Source: a virus
DNA: 46,272 bases
Virus record (IMG/VR): IMGVR_UViG_3300032282_004213
Coordinates: 1-46,272 of that record
Strand: one strand, 5' to 3'
The notes under the pieces are model-generated. The model had not been told where the DNA came from, ran no database searches, and saw only the letters and a list, made by a program, of their open reading frames with translations. This document shows positions 1 through 7,211 of the stretch, piece after piece. A program made the translations under genes and the position numbers. Every line of letters starts with the position of its first letter. The first letter of the stretch is position 1.

Positions 1-2
1 AA

Positions 3-974
3 ACAACATATCATCTTTTTGTAATTAGCAGTACGGTAATGCCAGGTTCAATACAGGATAGTTTTGTACCTCTTATAGAATCCATTACAAATTGGAAATT
101 GAATAAAGAATACGGACTTTGTTATATTCCAGATTTTGTTGCTCTTGGGACAATTATTAAAGATTTTGAAAATCCAGAATTTGTTGTGTTAGGGCAAAGT
201 GATCAAAAAGCTGGTGATAAAGCTTTAGAATTATATTCCAAAGTATTTGTGAACAATCCACCAGTAAAGAGAATGTCATTAATAGAAGCAGAAATAGCAA
301 AAATTAGTTTAAATGCTTATATTTGTACAAAGATTAGTTTTTCTAATTTCTTAACAAGAATTTGTGAAAAGTTTGATAATGTAAATGTTGATAACATAAC
401 TGAATCAATTGGAATTGATAAAAGAATCTCACCACATTACTTTAAAGGCGGATTATCTTTTGGTGGAACTTGTTTTCCAAGAGATACATGGGCTTTTATG
501 AAAATGTCAGAGAAATTAGGTATGAAAGCCTACCATATAGAGGCAGCAGAAAAGTTGAACCAAGAACAAGATAGGCATTTACTTGATAAGGTAATTAAAG
601 TATCAATTGATAATAATTTGCCAAATAAAATTTCTATTTTAGGATTAGGGTTCAAAAACAACACACCAGTTATTAACGAATCTGCTTCAATAAAATTAAT
701 AGAAAAATTATTAAATATGAATTATAAGATTTATGTATATGATCCAGTAGAAGAAGCTGTAGAAAATACTAAACAGTTATTTGGAGATAAAATAGAGTAC
801 TGCAACACACCAAAAGAATGTATAGAGAATTCAAAATTGTGTGTAATAACCAATCCAAACAAAGAATATGAAAACTTACTTAGTACTGCTCAGAAAGATT
901 CATATATAATAGATTGTTGGAGATATTACAAAAATAAAAATAATTTAAATATTATAAATATAGGTAAAAAATAA
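3..974 (+). CDS. UDP-glucose/UDP-sugar 6-dehydrogenase, 5' end cut by window
   Basis: This is an NAD-dependent nucleotide-sugar dehydrogenase that would oxidise C6 of a UDP-sugar (most likely UDP-glucose to UDP-glucuronate) in the cytoplasm. The frame is open to the left edge. The first ATG, at 39, lies inside the conserved STVMPGS segment that follows the Rossmann domain, so it is not the start, and the NAD-binding half is outside the window. Visible parts are the central-domain helix EAEIAKISLNAY with its conserved Lys, the catalytic cysteine motif FGGTCFPRD, and a C-terminal UDP-binding domain opening with GLGFKNNTP. The stop overlaps the ATG of the next gene (TAATG), so translation is probably coupled. 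Specificity (UDP-glucose, GDP-mannose or UDP-HexNAc) cannot be fixed from this fragment. The motifs fit UDP-glucose dehydrogenase best. Confidence 0.88.
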   Translation, partial: TTYHLFVISSTVMPGSIQDSFVPLIESITNWKLNKEYGLCYIPDFVALGTIIKDFENPEFVVLGQSDQKAGDKALELYSKVFVNNPPVKRMSLIEAEIAKISLNAYICTKISFSNFLTRICEKFDNVNVDNITESIGIDKRISPHYFKGGLSFGGTCFPRDTWAFMKMSEKLGMKAYHIEAAEKLNQEQDRHLLDKVIKVSIDNNLPNKISILGLGFKNNTPVINESASIKLIEKLLNMNYKIYVYDPVEEAVENTKQLFGDKIEYCNTPKECIENSKLCVITNPNKEYENLLSTAQKDSYIIDCWRYYKNKNNLNIINIGKK

Positions 975-1789
975 TGTTAGGATTTTTAATTATTGCAACT
1001 GGTAATTATTATAAATATTTACCAAATTTGATAAAATCAATTGAAAAATTTTTTCCATCTAACCTAGAGAAAAAATATTATATCTTTTCAAACCATAAAC
1101 TTGATATTAAATTTATAAAAAATTATCAAACTTTTTATTTTAAACATCAAGGCTTTCCAAGTAGCACATTATTAAGATTTCGTGTTTTTGACCAAATAAA
1201 AGATATTTTAAGCAAAGAAACTGAGAGATTGTTTTATATTGATGCAGATAGTCTTTTTGTTAGACCACCAATAGATGAACTATTTGATAAAAACATAGAT
1301 ATCTTTGGATTTGAGCATGGAGAAAATATAGTAAGAGATAAAAGTAATTTACCATATGAAAGAAACCCATCATCTTTAGCTTGTGTGAACTATGGAGATG
1401 AAAGAAAATATATTATAGGTGGATTTTATGGTGGTAATACAAAAAGAATGATTGAAGTGTTTAGTTTGCTAAACAATAATGTAGATAAAGACCTTCAAAA
1501 TAATATTATTGCTAAGTTTCATGATGAAAGTCATATGAATAACTATTTTGTAAACAATAAAGATACAATAATTTTGAATACTAAGAATATTTTAGGTGAA
1601 GTAGATTCTTATAGAAAATTGAAAGCTTGGAATATCAATGAAAATTTAGAAACCTGTAGAGATTTGTTTATATTAAATAACAATAAAGAAATATTGACAA
1701 CAGAAGATTTTTTTGTTATATTTTTGGAAAAAGATCACAACAAAGAAAGAAATTACAACGGTTCTGATACCGAAATCATATTAAATTAA
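974..1789 (+). CDS. Family 6 glycosyltransferase (ABO blood-group enzyme type)
   Basis: This is a retaining GT6-type glycosyltransferase, the family that adds alpha-1,3-linked Gal or GalNAc to a galactoside acceptor. The GT6 landmarks appear in order: an N-terminal strand (FLIIATGNYYKYL), the metal-binding DXD motif as DADSLF, then LPYERNPSSLA, then the donor-pocket block YIIGGFYGGNTKRM, and finally HDESHMNNYF. The last block corresponds to HDESHLNKY in the vertebrate ABO enzymes and holds the Glu proposed as catalytic nucleophile. At 271 residues it is a bare catalytic domain without transmembrane anchor or signal peptide, as in bacterial members. It sits between a UDP-sugar dehydrogenase and a methyltransferase, which supports a role in building a surface glycan. 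Donor and acceptor are unknown. All Arg codons I read are AGA/AGG. Confidence 0.88.
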   Translation: MLGFLIIATGNYYKYLPNLIKSIEKFFPSNLEKKYYIFSNHKLDIKFIKNYQTFYFKHQGFPSSTLLRFRVFDQIKDILSKETERLFYIDADSLFVRPPIDELFDKNIDIFGFEHGENIVRDKSNLPYERNPSSLACVNYGDERKYIIGGFYGGNTKRMIEVFSLLNNNVDKDLQNNIIAKFHDESHMNNYFVNNKDTIILNTKNILGEVDSYRKLKAWNINENLETCRDLFILNNNKEILTTEDFFVIFLEKDHNKERNYNGSDTEIILN

Positions 1790-1797
1790 GGATAAAG

Positions 1798-2400
1798 ATG
1801 GACAAAATTTTAAAACAAACATGGTGGGACAACAACCTACCAGATCAAAGAATGTTTAATACATTTTTGGGTTGGATTGGTGGAACAGATGCAGCTTCAA
1901 AAGTAAAATTTAGATCTTTTTTGAAAGATAAAGATTATAAATCAATTATAGATATAGGATGTGGTCCTGCCACTGAATATGAAGGATTTAAAAAAGATAG
2001 TATTGATATACAATATACTGGTGTTGATTCAAGTGAGTTTTTGTGTAATTATAACTCAAATAGAGGTGTGCCTATGATAAAAGCAGAAGCACACTCTATA
2101 CCTGTAGAAGATTCTGCTTTTGATGTTGCACACTCAAGGCATGTGTTAGAACATCAACCAGATTTTAGACCAGTTTTAGATGAAATTGTAAGAGTTGCAT
2201 CAAAACTAGCAGTACATATCTGGTTTCACAAACCAGAAGATAAAGAGATAATAGATCATGATTCATCAACAAATTTATATCATAATTTTTACAAAAAAGA
2301 AGATATAGAAAACTATTTGGCACAAAACAAAAAAGTTCAAAAAGTAGAATGGTTAAATGTTGATGAAAAAGAGAATATATTATTAATTTGGCTAAATTAA
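1798..2400 (+). CDS. Class I SAM-dependent methyltransferase
   Basis: This 200-residue protein has the class I (Rossmann-like, Methyltransf_11-type) signature. Motif I is IIDIGCGPATEY near residues 50-61, an acidic strand end follows at TGVDSS, and motif IV/post-IV is the HSRHVLEHQPDFRPVLDEI region. The fold binds S-adenosylmethionine; the substrate is not evident. Because it lies inside a sugar nucleotide and glycosyltransferase cassette, a sugar or glycan O-methyltransferase is the natural inference, but nothing in the sequence proves the acceptor. The start is supported by an AAGGA Shine-Dalgarno at 1788-1792 that overlaps the stop of the preceding gene. Confidence 0.8.
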   Translation: MDKILKQTWWDNNLPDQRMFNTFLGWIGGTDAASKVKFRSFLKDKDYKSIIDIGCGPATEYEGFKKDSIDIQYTGVDSSEFLCNYNSNRGVPMIKAEAHSIPVEDSAFDVAHSRHVLEHQPDFRPVLDEIVRVASKLAVHIWFHKPEDKEIIDHDSSTNLYHNFYKKEDIENYLAQNKKVQKVEWLNVDEKENILLIWLN

Positions 2401-2415
2401 TTTTATGAGGCACAA

Positions 2416-3423
2416 ATGAAACGTATTTTAGTATTGGGAGCTGGTGGCTTTATTGGCTCTCATTTGGTAAAGAGATTAAAGTTAGAAGGATATTGGGTTC
2501 GTGGCGTTGATGTAAAACATCCAGAATTTTCTAAAACTGTAGCAGATGAATTTATTATCGGAGACTTAAGAGATTCAAAAGTATGTGATTTGGTTGTAGA
2601 CAAATCAATTGATGAAATATATCAACTAGCAGCAGATATGGGTGGTGCTGGATATGTATTTACTGGTGACCACGACGCAGATATTATGCATAATTCTGCT
2701 ATTATAAATCTTAATATTATGGAACAAGCCGTAAAAAAGAACGTAAAAAAGATTTTCTACAGTTCTTCTGCTTGCATGTACCCAGCTTACAACCAAGAAG
2801 ATGAAAATAATCCAGTATGCACAGAACCTTCTGCATATCCAGCGGCACCAGATTCTGAATATGGTTGGGAAAAATTGTTTAGTGAGCGTCTGTTTCTATC
2901 TCTGATGAGAAATTATGGTATTCAAGTGCGTGTTGCTCGTTACCATAACATTTTTGGACCAGAAGGAACATGGCATGGTGGTAGAGAAAAGTCACCAGCC
3001 GCTCTTTGTCGTAAAGTAGCTGAAGCTAAATCGGGTGGTTTAATAGAAGTTTGGGGTGATGGTAAACAAACACGTTCTTTTATGTATATTGACGAGTGTG
3101 TAGAAGCTACTCGTAGATTGATGGACTCTGATTTTACTGGACCTGTCAATATTGGTTCTGAAGAAATGATTGCAATTAATGATTTAGCTCAAATGGTTAT
3201 TGATGTATCTAGTAAGCCATTAGCTATTAAAAACATTCCTGGCCCCGTTGGAGTTAGAGGAAGAAATTCTGATAATAAACTTTACAAAGAGAAGATTGGA
3301 TGGGAAACTGAAAAGAAATTAATAGATGGAATACGCTCCACTTATTTTTGGATTGAAAAACAAGTAAAAGAAAACAGATATTCTGACAACGATCTTAAAG
3401 TATTATTGAAATTAGGAAATTAA
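2416..3423 (+). CDS. GDP-mannose 3,5-epimerase-like NAD-dependent sugar epimerase
   Basis: This extended short-chain dehydrogenase has an N-terminal GAGGFIG dinucleotide-binding loop and resembles plant GDP-mannose 3,5-epimerase along its length. Shared blocks are AADMGGAGY, SSACMYP (with the cysteine used as acid/base in the plant enzyme), YGWEK (the YxxxK catalytic pair), RYHNIFGPEGTWHGGREK (with the second catalytic Lys), WGDGKQTRSFMYIDECVE and PVNIGSEEM. The known reaction converts GDP-D-mannose to GDP-L-galactose or GDP-L-gulose. A GAGG ribosome site at 2407-2410 supports the start. Codon use differs from its neighbours: about half the Arg codons are CGT/CGC, whereas the flanking genes use almost only AGA/AGG, hinting at a separate origin. 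The stop overlaps the next ATG. Confidence 0.85.
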   Translation: MKRILVLGAGGFIGSHLVKRLKLEGYWVRGVDVKHPEFSKTVADEFIIGDLRDSKVCDLVVDKSIDEIYQLAADMGGAGYVFTGDHDADIMHNSAIINLNIMEQAVKKNVKKIFYSSSACMYPAYNQEDENNPVCTEPSAYPAAPDSEYGWEKLFSERLFLSLMRNYGIQVRVARYHNIFGPEGTWHGGREKSPAALCRKVAEAKSGGLIEVWGDGKQTRSFMYIDECVEATRRLMDSDFTGPVNIGSEEMIAINDLAQMVIDVSSKPLAIKNIPGPVGVRGRNSDNKLYKEKIGWETEKKLIDGIRSTYFWIEKQVKENRYSDNDLKVLLKLGN

Positions 3424-4247
3424 TGAAAATTTTAGTAACAGGTCATAAAGGCTATATTGGCAATAAAGTATTTAATAAATTAAACCAAATTGGTTATGAA
3501 ACTATTGGTATTGATTTGAAAGATGGTCATGATATTAATGACTGTTTACCAAAAAATAAAACTTTTGATTATGTTTTTCATTTAGCAGCATTACCAAGCG
3601 TGGAATATTCGGTATTAAATCCTAGCTATACAATGAGACACAACGTATTAGCAACTTCAAAATTACTAGAATGGTCAAAAGATAATAAAGTAAAAAGATT
3701 TATTTTTTCATCTTCATCTGCAATTTATGGGGACGGAAATGGTCCAAAATCTCCTTATGGGTTACATAAATTAATATCAGAACAAGAGTGTCAACTTTAT
3801 TCAAGACTCTATAACTTAGATACTGTATGCTTAAGGTATTATAACCTATACTCAGAGGACCAAAAGTATGGAGGAGCATATTCCACTGCTATATCTGCTT
3901 GGATGGAAATGATTAAAACCAATCGCCCTTTAAGAATGGATGGAGATGGTGAACAAACAAGAGATTTCATTCATGTTAGCGATGTTGTAGAAGCAAATCT
4001 ATTTTGTATGAATTATGAAAATAAATTTAATGGTAATTGTTATGATATTGGTAGTGGGAAATCAATATCTTTAAATTATATTAAAGATTATATCAATAAA
4101 TATAATAAAGTAGAGTGGGTTCAATTTTCAGAAAGAATTGGTGATGTAAAGAACACAAAATCAGATATAAGTAAAATATTACAAATCGGTTGGTCACCAA
4201 AAGTTAGTATAGAAGATGGTTTAAAACTTTGTTTTTATAAGGAGTAA
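3423..4247 (+). CDS. NAD-dependent sugar nucleotide epimerase/dehydratase
   Basis: This 274-residue extended SDR protein has the nucleotide-binding GHKGYIG at its N-terminus, HLAALPSVEYS after the third strand, SSSSAIYGDG, the catalytic YGLHK (YxxxK) and a substrate-domain block RYYNLYSEDQ. DGDGEQTRDFIHVSDVVEA is the conserved C-terminal signature of the UDP-glucose 4-epimerase group. It probably interconverts or dehydrates a nucleotide sugar in the same pathway as the preceding epimerase, with which it overlaps by one base (TAATG). The exact substrate is not determinable. At 274 residues it is somewhat shorter than a typical GalE (about 330-340), with a trimmed C-terminal domain. Confidence 0.82.
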   Translation: MKILVTGHKGYIGNKVFNKLNQIGYETIGIDLKDGHDINDCLPKNKTFDYVFHLAALPSVEYSVLNPSYTMRHNVLATSKLLEWSKDNKVKRFIFSSSSAIYGDGNGPKSPYGLHKLISEQECQLYSRLYNLDTVCLRYYNLYSEDQKYGGAYSTAISAWMEMIKTNRPLRMDGDGEQTRDFIHVSDVVEANLFCMNYENKFNGNCYDIGSGKSISLNYIKDYINKYNKVEWVQFSERIGDVKNTKSDISKILQIGWSPKVSIEDGLKLCFYKE

Positions 4248-4249
4248 AA

Positions 4250-4423
4250 ATGCAACTTTCAAATCAAGCAGTAGGAGCAATTATGATGGCTCTTCAAAAA
4301 TCGCTTATGGAACAATCAGACATTGTTCCAGTTATCAAAGAATTTAATTTAATTGAAACAGAAGAAGGATTGGTAGTTACAAACCCTCCAGTTCTCTCTA
4401 TGGATTCCGTAGAGCCTAACTAA
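4250..4423 (+). CDS. Small conserved-looking phage protein, 57 residues
   Basis: This short gene runs from ATG at 4250 to TAA at 4421-4423 and would be missed by length filters. An AAGGAG Shine-Dalgarno at 4239-4244, overlapping the previous stop, supports the start. Its own stop overlaps the ATG of the next gene. The product begins MQLSNQAVGAIMMALQKSLM and continues with an acidic middle and a NPPVLSMDS segment. It has no Cys pairs, membrane segment or enzymatic motif. Small proteins of this kind with an N-terminal helix are common next to late-sigma genes in aquatic T4-like phages (recollection, not searched). Function unknown. Confidence 0.75.
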   Translation: MQLSNQAVGAIMMALQKSLMEQSDIVPVIKEFNLIETEEGLVVTNPPVLSMDSVEPN

Positions 4424-4683
4424 TGCCAAGATACTCTTACACTTGTACAAGCTGTGAGAGCACTGTAGAAGCCTCTCATTCAATCAATGAGAGGCTTTCT
4501 TATTGTGACTCATGTGGTACAGACACCTTAAAGAAAAATCTGTCAATTCCAATAATAACCAAGCAATCAGAAACCAATAATTTGACAAGTAATAAAAATG
4601 GTGCTATAGTTAAAGAGAAGATCGAAGAATTTAAAAAAGATCTTAAAGAACAAAAACAACAATTAAAGAATAGGGACTTATGA
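4423..4683 (+). CDS. FmdB-type zinc ribbon protein
   Basis: This 86-residue protein starts MPRYSYTC and has CxxC pairs at Cys8/Cys11 and Cys28/Cys31, the four-cysteine zinc ribbon of the FmdB regulatory family. The rest is a Lys/Glu-rich helix ending the protein. In phages such proteins are usually small regulators or adaptors; no target can be read from sequence. The start codon overlaps the preceding stop (TAATG), and the end overlaps the next gene as ATGA at 4680. The coding region contains a perfect 12-bp inverted repeat at 4469-4497, listed separately, which encodes the linker between the two cysteine pairs. Confidence 0.72.
   Translation: MPRYSYTCTSCESTVEASHSINERLSYCDSCGTDTLKKNLSIPIITKQSETNNLTSNKNGAIVKEKIEEFKKDLKEQKQQLKNRDL
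4469..4504 (+). terminator. Candidate terminator-like hairpin inside the zinc ribbon gene
   Basis: A perfect 12-bp inverted repeat, AAGCCTCTCATT (4469-4480) and AATGAGAGGCTT (4486-4497), encloses a 5-base CAATC loop and is followed by TCTTATT. The stem has five G-C pairs and would fold strongly in RNA. The downstream tract is only moderately U-rich, so it may instead be a regulatory or RNA-stabilising hairpin. It lies 46 bases into a coding region, just after the glycan cassette and the small gene, where an attenuator between transcription units would make sense. Confidence 0.45.
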
Positions 4684-4997
4684 TTACTTTATCAATCTTA
4701 TTGTTAATATCGATTACAATAAATGGCTTGTTATTTTGGTATACAAGAAAACTGTTAGAAAAGCTTTCTGTATTTACTGAAGGCGTTATTGAATTTAGAA
4801 TGAAACTGCAAGAATTGGCAGGACATTTGGAGTCTGTTCATCAATTGGAAATGTTTTATGGAGAGCCTGTATTACAAAGGCTTATTCAACATATGAAACT
4901 TACAGTTATAGAGATAAAAATGTTTAGTGATTCCTTCATCATTAGCGAAGGTGAAGAAAAAGAGGAACCAGTTAATGACCAAGAAAAAGCAGAATAA
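4680..4997 (+). CDS. Small membrane protein, N-terminal anchor
   Basis: This 105-residue protein has one hydrophobic segment at about residues 2-20 (ITLSILLLISITINGLLFWY), then a helical cytoplasmic-type region containing HLESVHQLEMFYGEPVLQ and an acidic C-terminus. No enzymatic motif is present. Its start overlaps the end of the zinc ribbon gene by four bases (ATGA), and its end overlaps the sigma factor gene by 23 bases, so the three are probably translated together. Similar anchored proteins with a conserved YG(D/E)P segment occur in this position in marine T4-like phages as far as I recall. Function unknown. Confidence 0.7.
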   Translation: MITLSILLLISITINGLLFWYTRKLLEKLSVFTEGVIEFRMKLQELAGHLESVHQLEMFYGEPVLQRLIQHMKLTVIEIKMFSDSFIISEGEEKEEPVNDQEKAE

Positions 4998-5655
4998 TTA
5001 TTTCACAGATGCTCATGAACAAGCAATAATCAACTATGCACTGACAGATGATAATAAGATTAGAACCGAACTTTATGTAACCTACATTGAACCAGCGTTT
5101 AATGAAATGGTGGATAAAATAGTATTTACATATAAGTTTACTACTCTTCCAAACATTGATGACCTTAGATCTGAATGCAAGATTTGGCTTACTACTATAT
5201 TAGATAAGTTTAATCCTTCATCTGGCTCTAAGGCTTTTTCGTATTTTTCTGTTATTACTAAAAATTGGTTTATTCATAAAGTTAAGAAAACAGCAGAGCA
5301 AACTAAAAGAGAAGTTGGTATTGAAGACCTTACCAAAACCTCTTGCCACGAAACTCTTATTGTTGAACACAATTACTTTATAAACAGAGAAGGAAATGAA
5401 TTTTGGAGAGAGTTTTGGTATGAGATAAACAGTTGGGAACATGTAGAAATGAAAGTTAACGAAAGAAGAGTTGTAGAAGCAATTAAGATATTAATGCAAG
5501 AGCCAGATCACATTGAAATTTTTAATAAAAAAGCAATATATCTTTATATAAGAGAAATTACTGGTCTTAATACAAAACAAATTGTCAATAACTTAACAAA
5601 AGTTCGCAATAGATACAAAGACTTTAAGAATGATTGGGATTCTGGAAATATTTGA
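4975..5655 (+). CDS. 55: gp55-like late transcription sigma factor
   Basis: This is a 226-residue sigma-70-family protein of the T4 gp55 type, which replaces the host sigma factor and directs RNA polymerase to late promoters. The region-2-like core is at residues 58-105: LPNIDDLRSECKIW, then LDKFNPSSGSKAFSYFSVITK, then NWFIHKVKK. The C-terminal part contains FNKKAIYLYIREITGL and a following helix that may act as a DNA-binding element. ATG 4975 is preferred over the longer frame from 4927 because GAGGA lies about 8 bases upstream, the upstream residues do not look like sigma sequence, and the overlap with the membrane protein gene stays short. A hydrophobic/acidic sliding-clamp epitope like the one ending T4 gp55 is not visible at the C-terminus. 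Confidence 0.82.
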   Translation: MTKKKQNNYFTDAHEQAIINYALTDDNKIRTELYVTYIEPAFNEMVDKIVFTYKFTTLPNIDDLRSECKIWLTTILDKFNPSSGSKAFSYFSVITKNWFIHKVKKTAEQTKREVGIEDLTKTSCHETLIVEHNYFINREGNEFWREFWYEINSWEHVEMKVNERRVVEAIKILMQEPDHIEIFNKKAIYLYIREITGLNTKQIVNNLTKVRNRYKDFKNDWDSGNI

Positions 5656-5673
5656 TAAGGTTCTAATTATAGT

Positions 5674-5970
5674 ATGGCAAAAAGAAAAACATTAGATGAT
5701 TATGTTCAACAAGCATTACAAAATATAGAAAAAGATAGAGAAATAACTAACGAGCTTTTGCAAGATGTTTCTCAATATATTGGTAAAGATGAGCACAGAC
5801 ACGCTGAAGTTGGTCATGTGGCTGCAAAATACGTTGAATCATTACAAAGATCAAATGAGCAACTAGTAAAATTAACCGCTTTGATGATGAAAAGAGAATC
5901 ATCTATATATGGTGACTTAAACGACTCAGACAGAGAAGAAATTTATAATTCTTTAAACGAGGAATCGTAA
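5674..5970 (+). CDS. Helical small phage protein, unknown function
   Basis: This 98-residue, highly charged, predicted all-helical protein starts MAKRKTLDDYVQQAL and contains HRHAEVGHVAAKYVESLQRS followed by NEQLVKLTALMMKRES. It has no Cys, membrane segment or catalytic motif. It lies between the late sigma gene and the tail hub gene, separated from the latter by no bases (stop at 5968-5970, next ATG at 5971). Such short proteins with the same central helix recur beside gp55-like genes in aquatic T4-like phages (recollection). It could be a transcription accessory or an assembly factor; neither is shown by the sequence. Confidence 0.7.
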   Translation: MAKRKTLDDYVQQALQNIEKDREITNELLQDVSQYIGKDEHRHAEVGHVAAKYVESLQRSNEQLVKLTALMMKRESSIYGDLNDSDREEIYNSLNEES

Positions 5971-7209
5971 ATGCCTAATGATCCTATAGATAATAAAGAT
6001 AATCTAAAAAAGTATATATATGGTAATTTAAACGTAGCTACTACTCAAAAAAATAGAGATAAATTATATCCAACAAAAATTACCAATACATTTTTGAATA
6101 CAATAGAAGCTGGTGAGAAGCTATTTGAGCCAAACGTGCTCGATTCTACAGGCCCGTATAGAGCTATTGTTTTAAGTGTTAGCGATGCTGCTCCTTTTGA
6201 AAGCACAGACAGCATATTATCAGTATTATTTAATTTTCCTTGGGAAACTACTAAAAAAACTGCAATAGCAAGAATAAATGAATACCATCATGCTGCAATA
6301 CCAATGCCACCAAAGTTTGATGACGGCACAGATGGTATACATCAATTTTTTATTGATATGCATGATAGATTTACATCATTAGAACCAATTGATATTGCAG
6401 TTGGTGATATAATATTAGTTGATTACAAAGATAGAAAAAATAAAAAAGATGGATTTATAATAAAGTCTATTTCAAAAGCTGATACTGCTGGTGGTGAATC
6501 AAACCCAGGAGCACAACAGGCTTCTGAAGAATATCCTACATCTGAAAATGATGATTCGTTTCAACCAGTACAACCTTCTAAAACTTACAAAGCACAAAAT
6601 TTATGTGGTGATTCTGCTGAAGTTATAGCAACTGCTTTAGAAATTGGTATAGAACCTGCAATGTTGGCTGCATTTAGGTCTGTTGAAAGTGGAGGAGGAA
6701 GAAATCCAAAGACCATAAGATTTGAACCTCATATTTTTAATCCTTGTGTTAGCAAATCTAACCCTAGAGGAGTTCCAATGTCAGATACAAGAGGTATTGG
6801 AAAAGATGGAAAAGAAGAAAGTTTTTCTAGAGTAGGCTCAGAAACTAAAGAAGCAGCTTTTAAAAAAGCTTATTCAATAAATAAACAATGTGCTTTAAAT
6901 TCAACAAGTTTTGGAATATACCAAGTATTGGGTTCTAATTTTTCAGGTATCAATAGTAACCCAGACGAAGCACTTAAATTATTTGATCAAGATCCTGTTG
7001 CAATATCAAAAAAATTAGTTAAAATATGGTTTAAAAATGCGCCAATAGCAGTTAAACATGCAAATGATTTAAATTTTGCAAAATTAGCTGAAAAATATAA
7101 TGGATCATCATACAAGCAAAACAATTACGATGAATATATGGCTGCTGCTTATGAACAAGCACTCGCTCAATGTCCAGAATATGTTCAATACGCATCATCA
7201 GAAGGTTAA
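5971..7209 (+). CDS. Tail hub lysozyme: OB-like domain plus N-acetylmuramidase (gp5-like)
   Basis: This 412-residue protein is probably the baseplate hub enzyme that locally opens peptidoglycan during injection. The N-terminal half (about residues 55-170) has the alternating strand pattern of a gp5-type OB domain, including PYRAIVLSVSDAAPF and VGDIILVDYKDRKN. A Ser/Pro/Glu-rich linker follows. The C-terminal half (about 215-400) matches the phage N-acetylmuramidase domain: EIGIEPAMLAAFRSVESGGG with presumed catalytic Glu239, IRFEPHIFN, STSFGIYQVLGSNF and EKYNGSSYKQNNYDEY. T4 gp5 instead carries a T4L-type lysozyme, so the hydrolase module differs. The beta-helical spike expected at the C-terminus is missing and may be supplied by the next gene. 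Confidence 0.78.
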   Translation: MPNDPIDNKDNLKKYIYGNLNVATTQKNRDKLYPTKITNTFLNTIEAGEKLFEPNVLDSTGPYRAIVLSVSDAAPFESTDSILSVLFNFPWETTKKTAIARINEYHHAAIPMPPKFDDGTDGIHQFFIDMHDRFTSLEPIDIAVGDIILVDYKDRKNKKDGFIIKSISKADTAGGESNPGAQQASEEYPTSENDDSFQPVQPSKTYKAQNLCGDSAEVIATALEIGIEPAMLAAFRSVESGGGRNPKTIRFEPHIFNPCVSKSNPRGVPMSDTRGIGKDGKEESFSRVGSETKEAAFKKAYSINKQCALNSTSFGIYQVLGSNFSGINSNPDEALKLFDQDPVAISKKLVKIWFKNAPIAVKHANDLNFAKLAEKYNGSSYKQNNYDEYMAAAYEQALAQCPEYVQYASSEG

Positions 7210-7211
7210 AA

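Noticed and set aside
39-41. ATG at 39 as the start of the first gene
   Set aside because: It lies within the conserved STVMPGS segment and the frame is open to the window edge, so the true start is upstream.
953-960. TATAAATA late promoter match before the GT6 gene (others at 1010, 7280 and 30138)
   Set aside because: All four are inside coding regions; the one at 953 leaves almost no leader. Around a dozen chance matches are expected in DNA this A+T-rich.
4927-4974. Longer start for the late sigma factor
   Set aside because: ATG 4975 has a GAGGA ribosome site and the extra 16 residues are the out-of-frame 3' end of the membrane protein gene.
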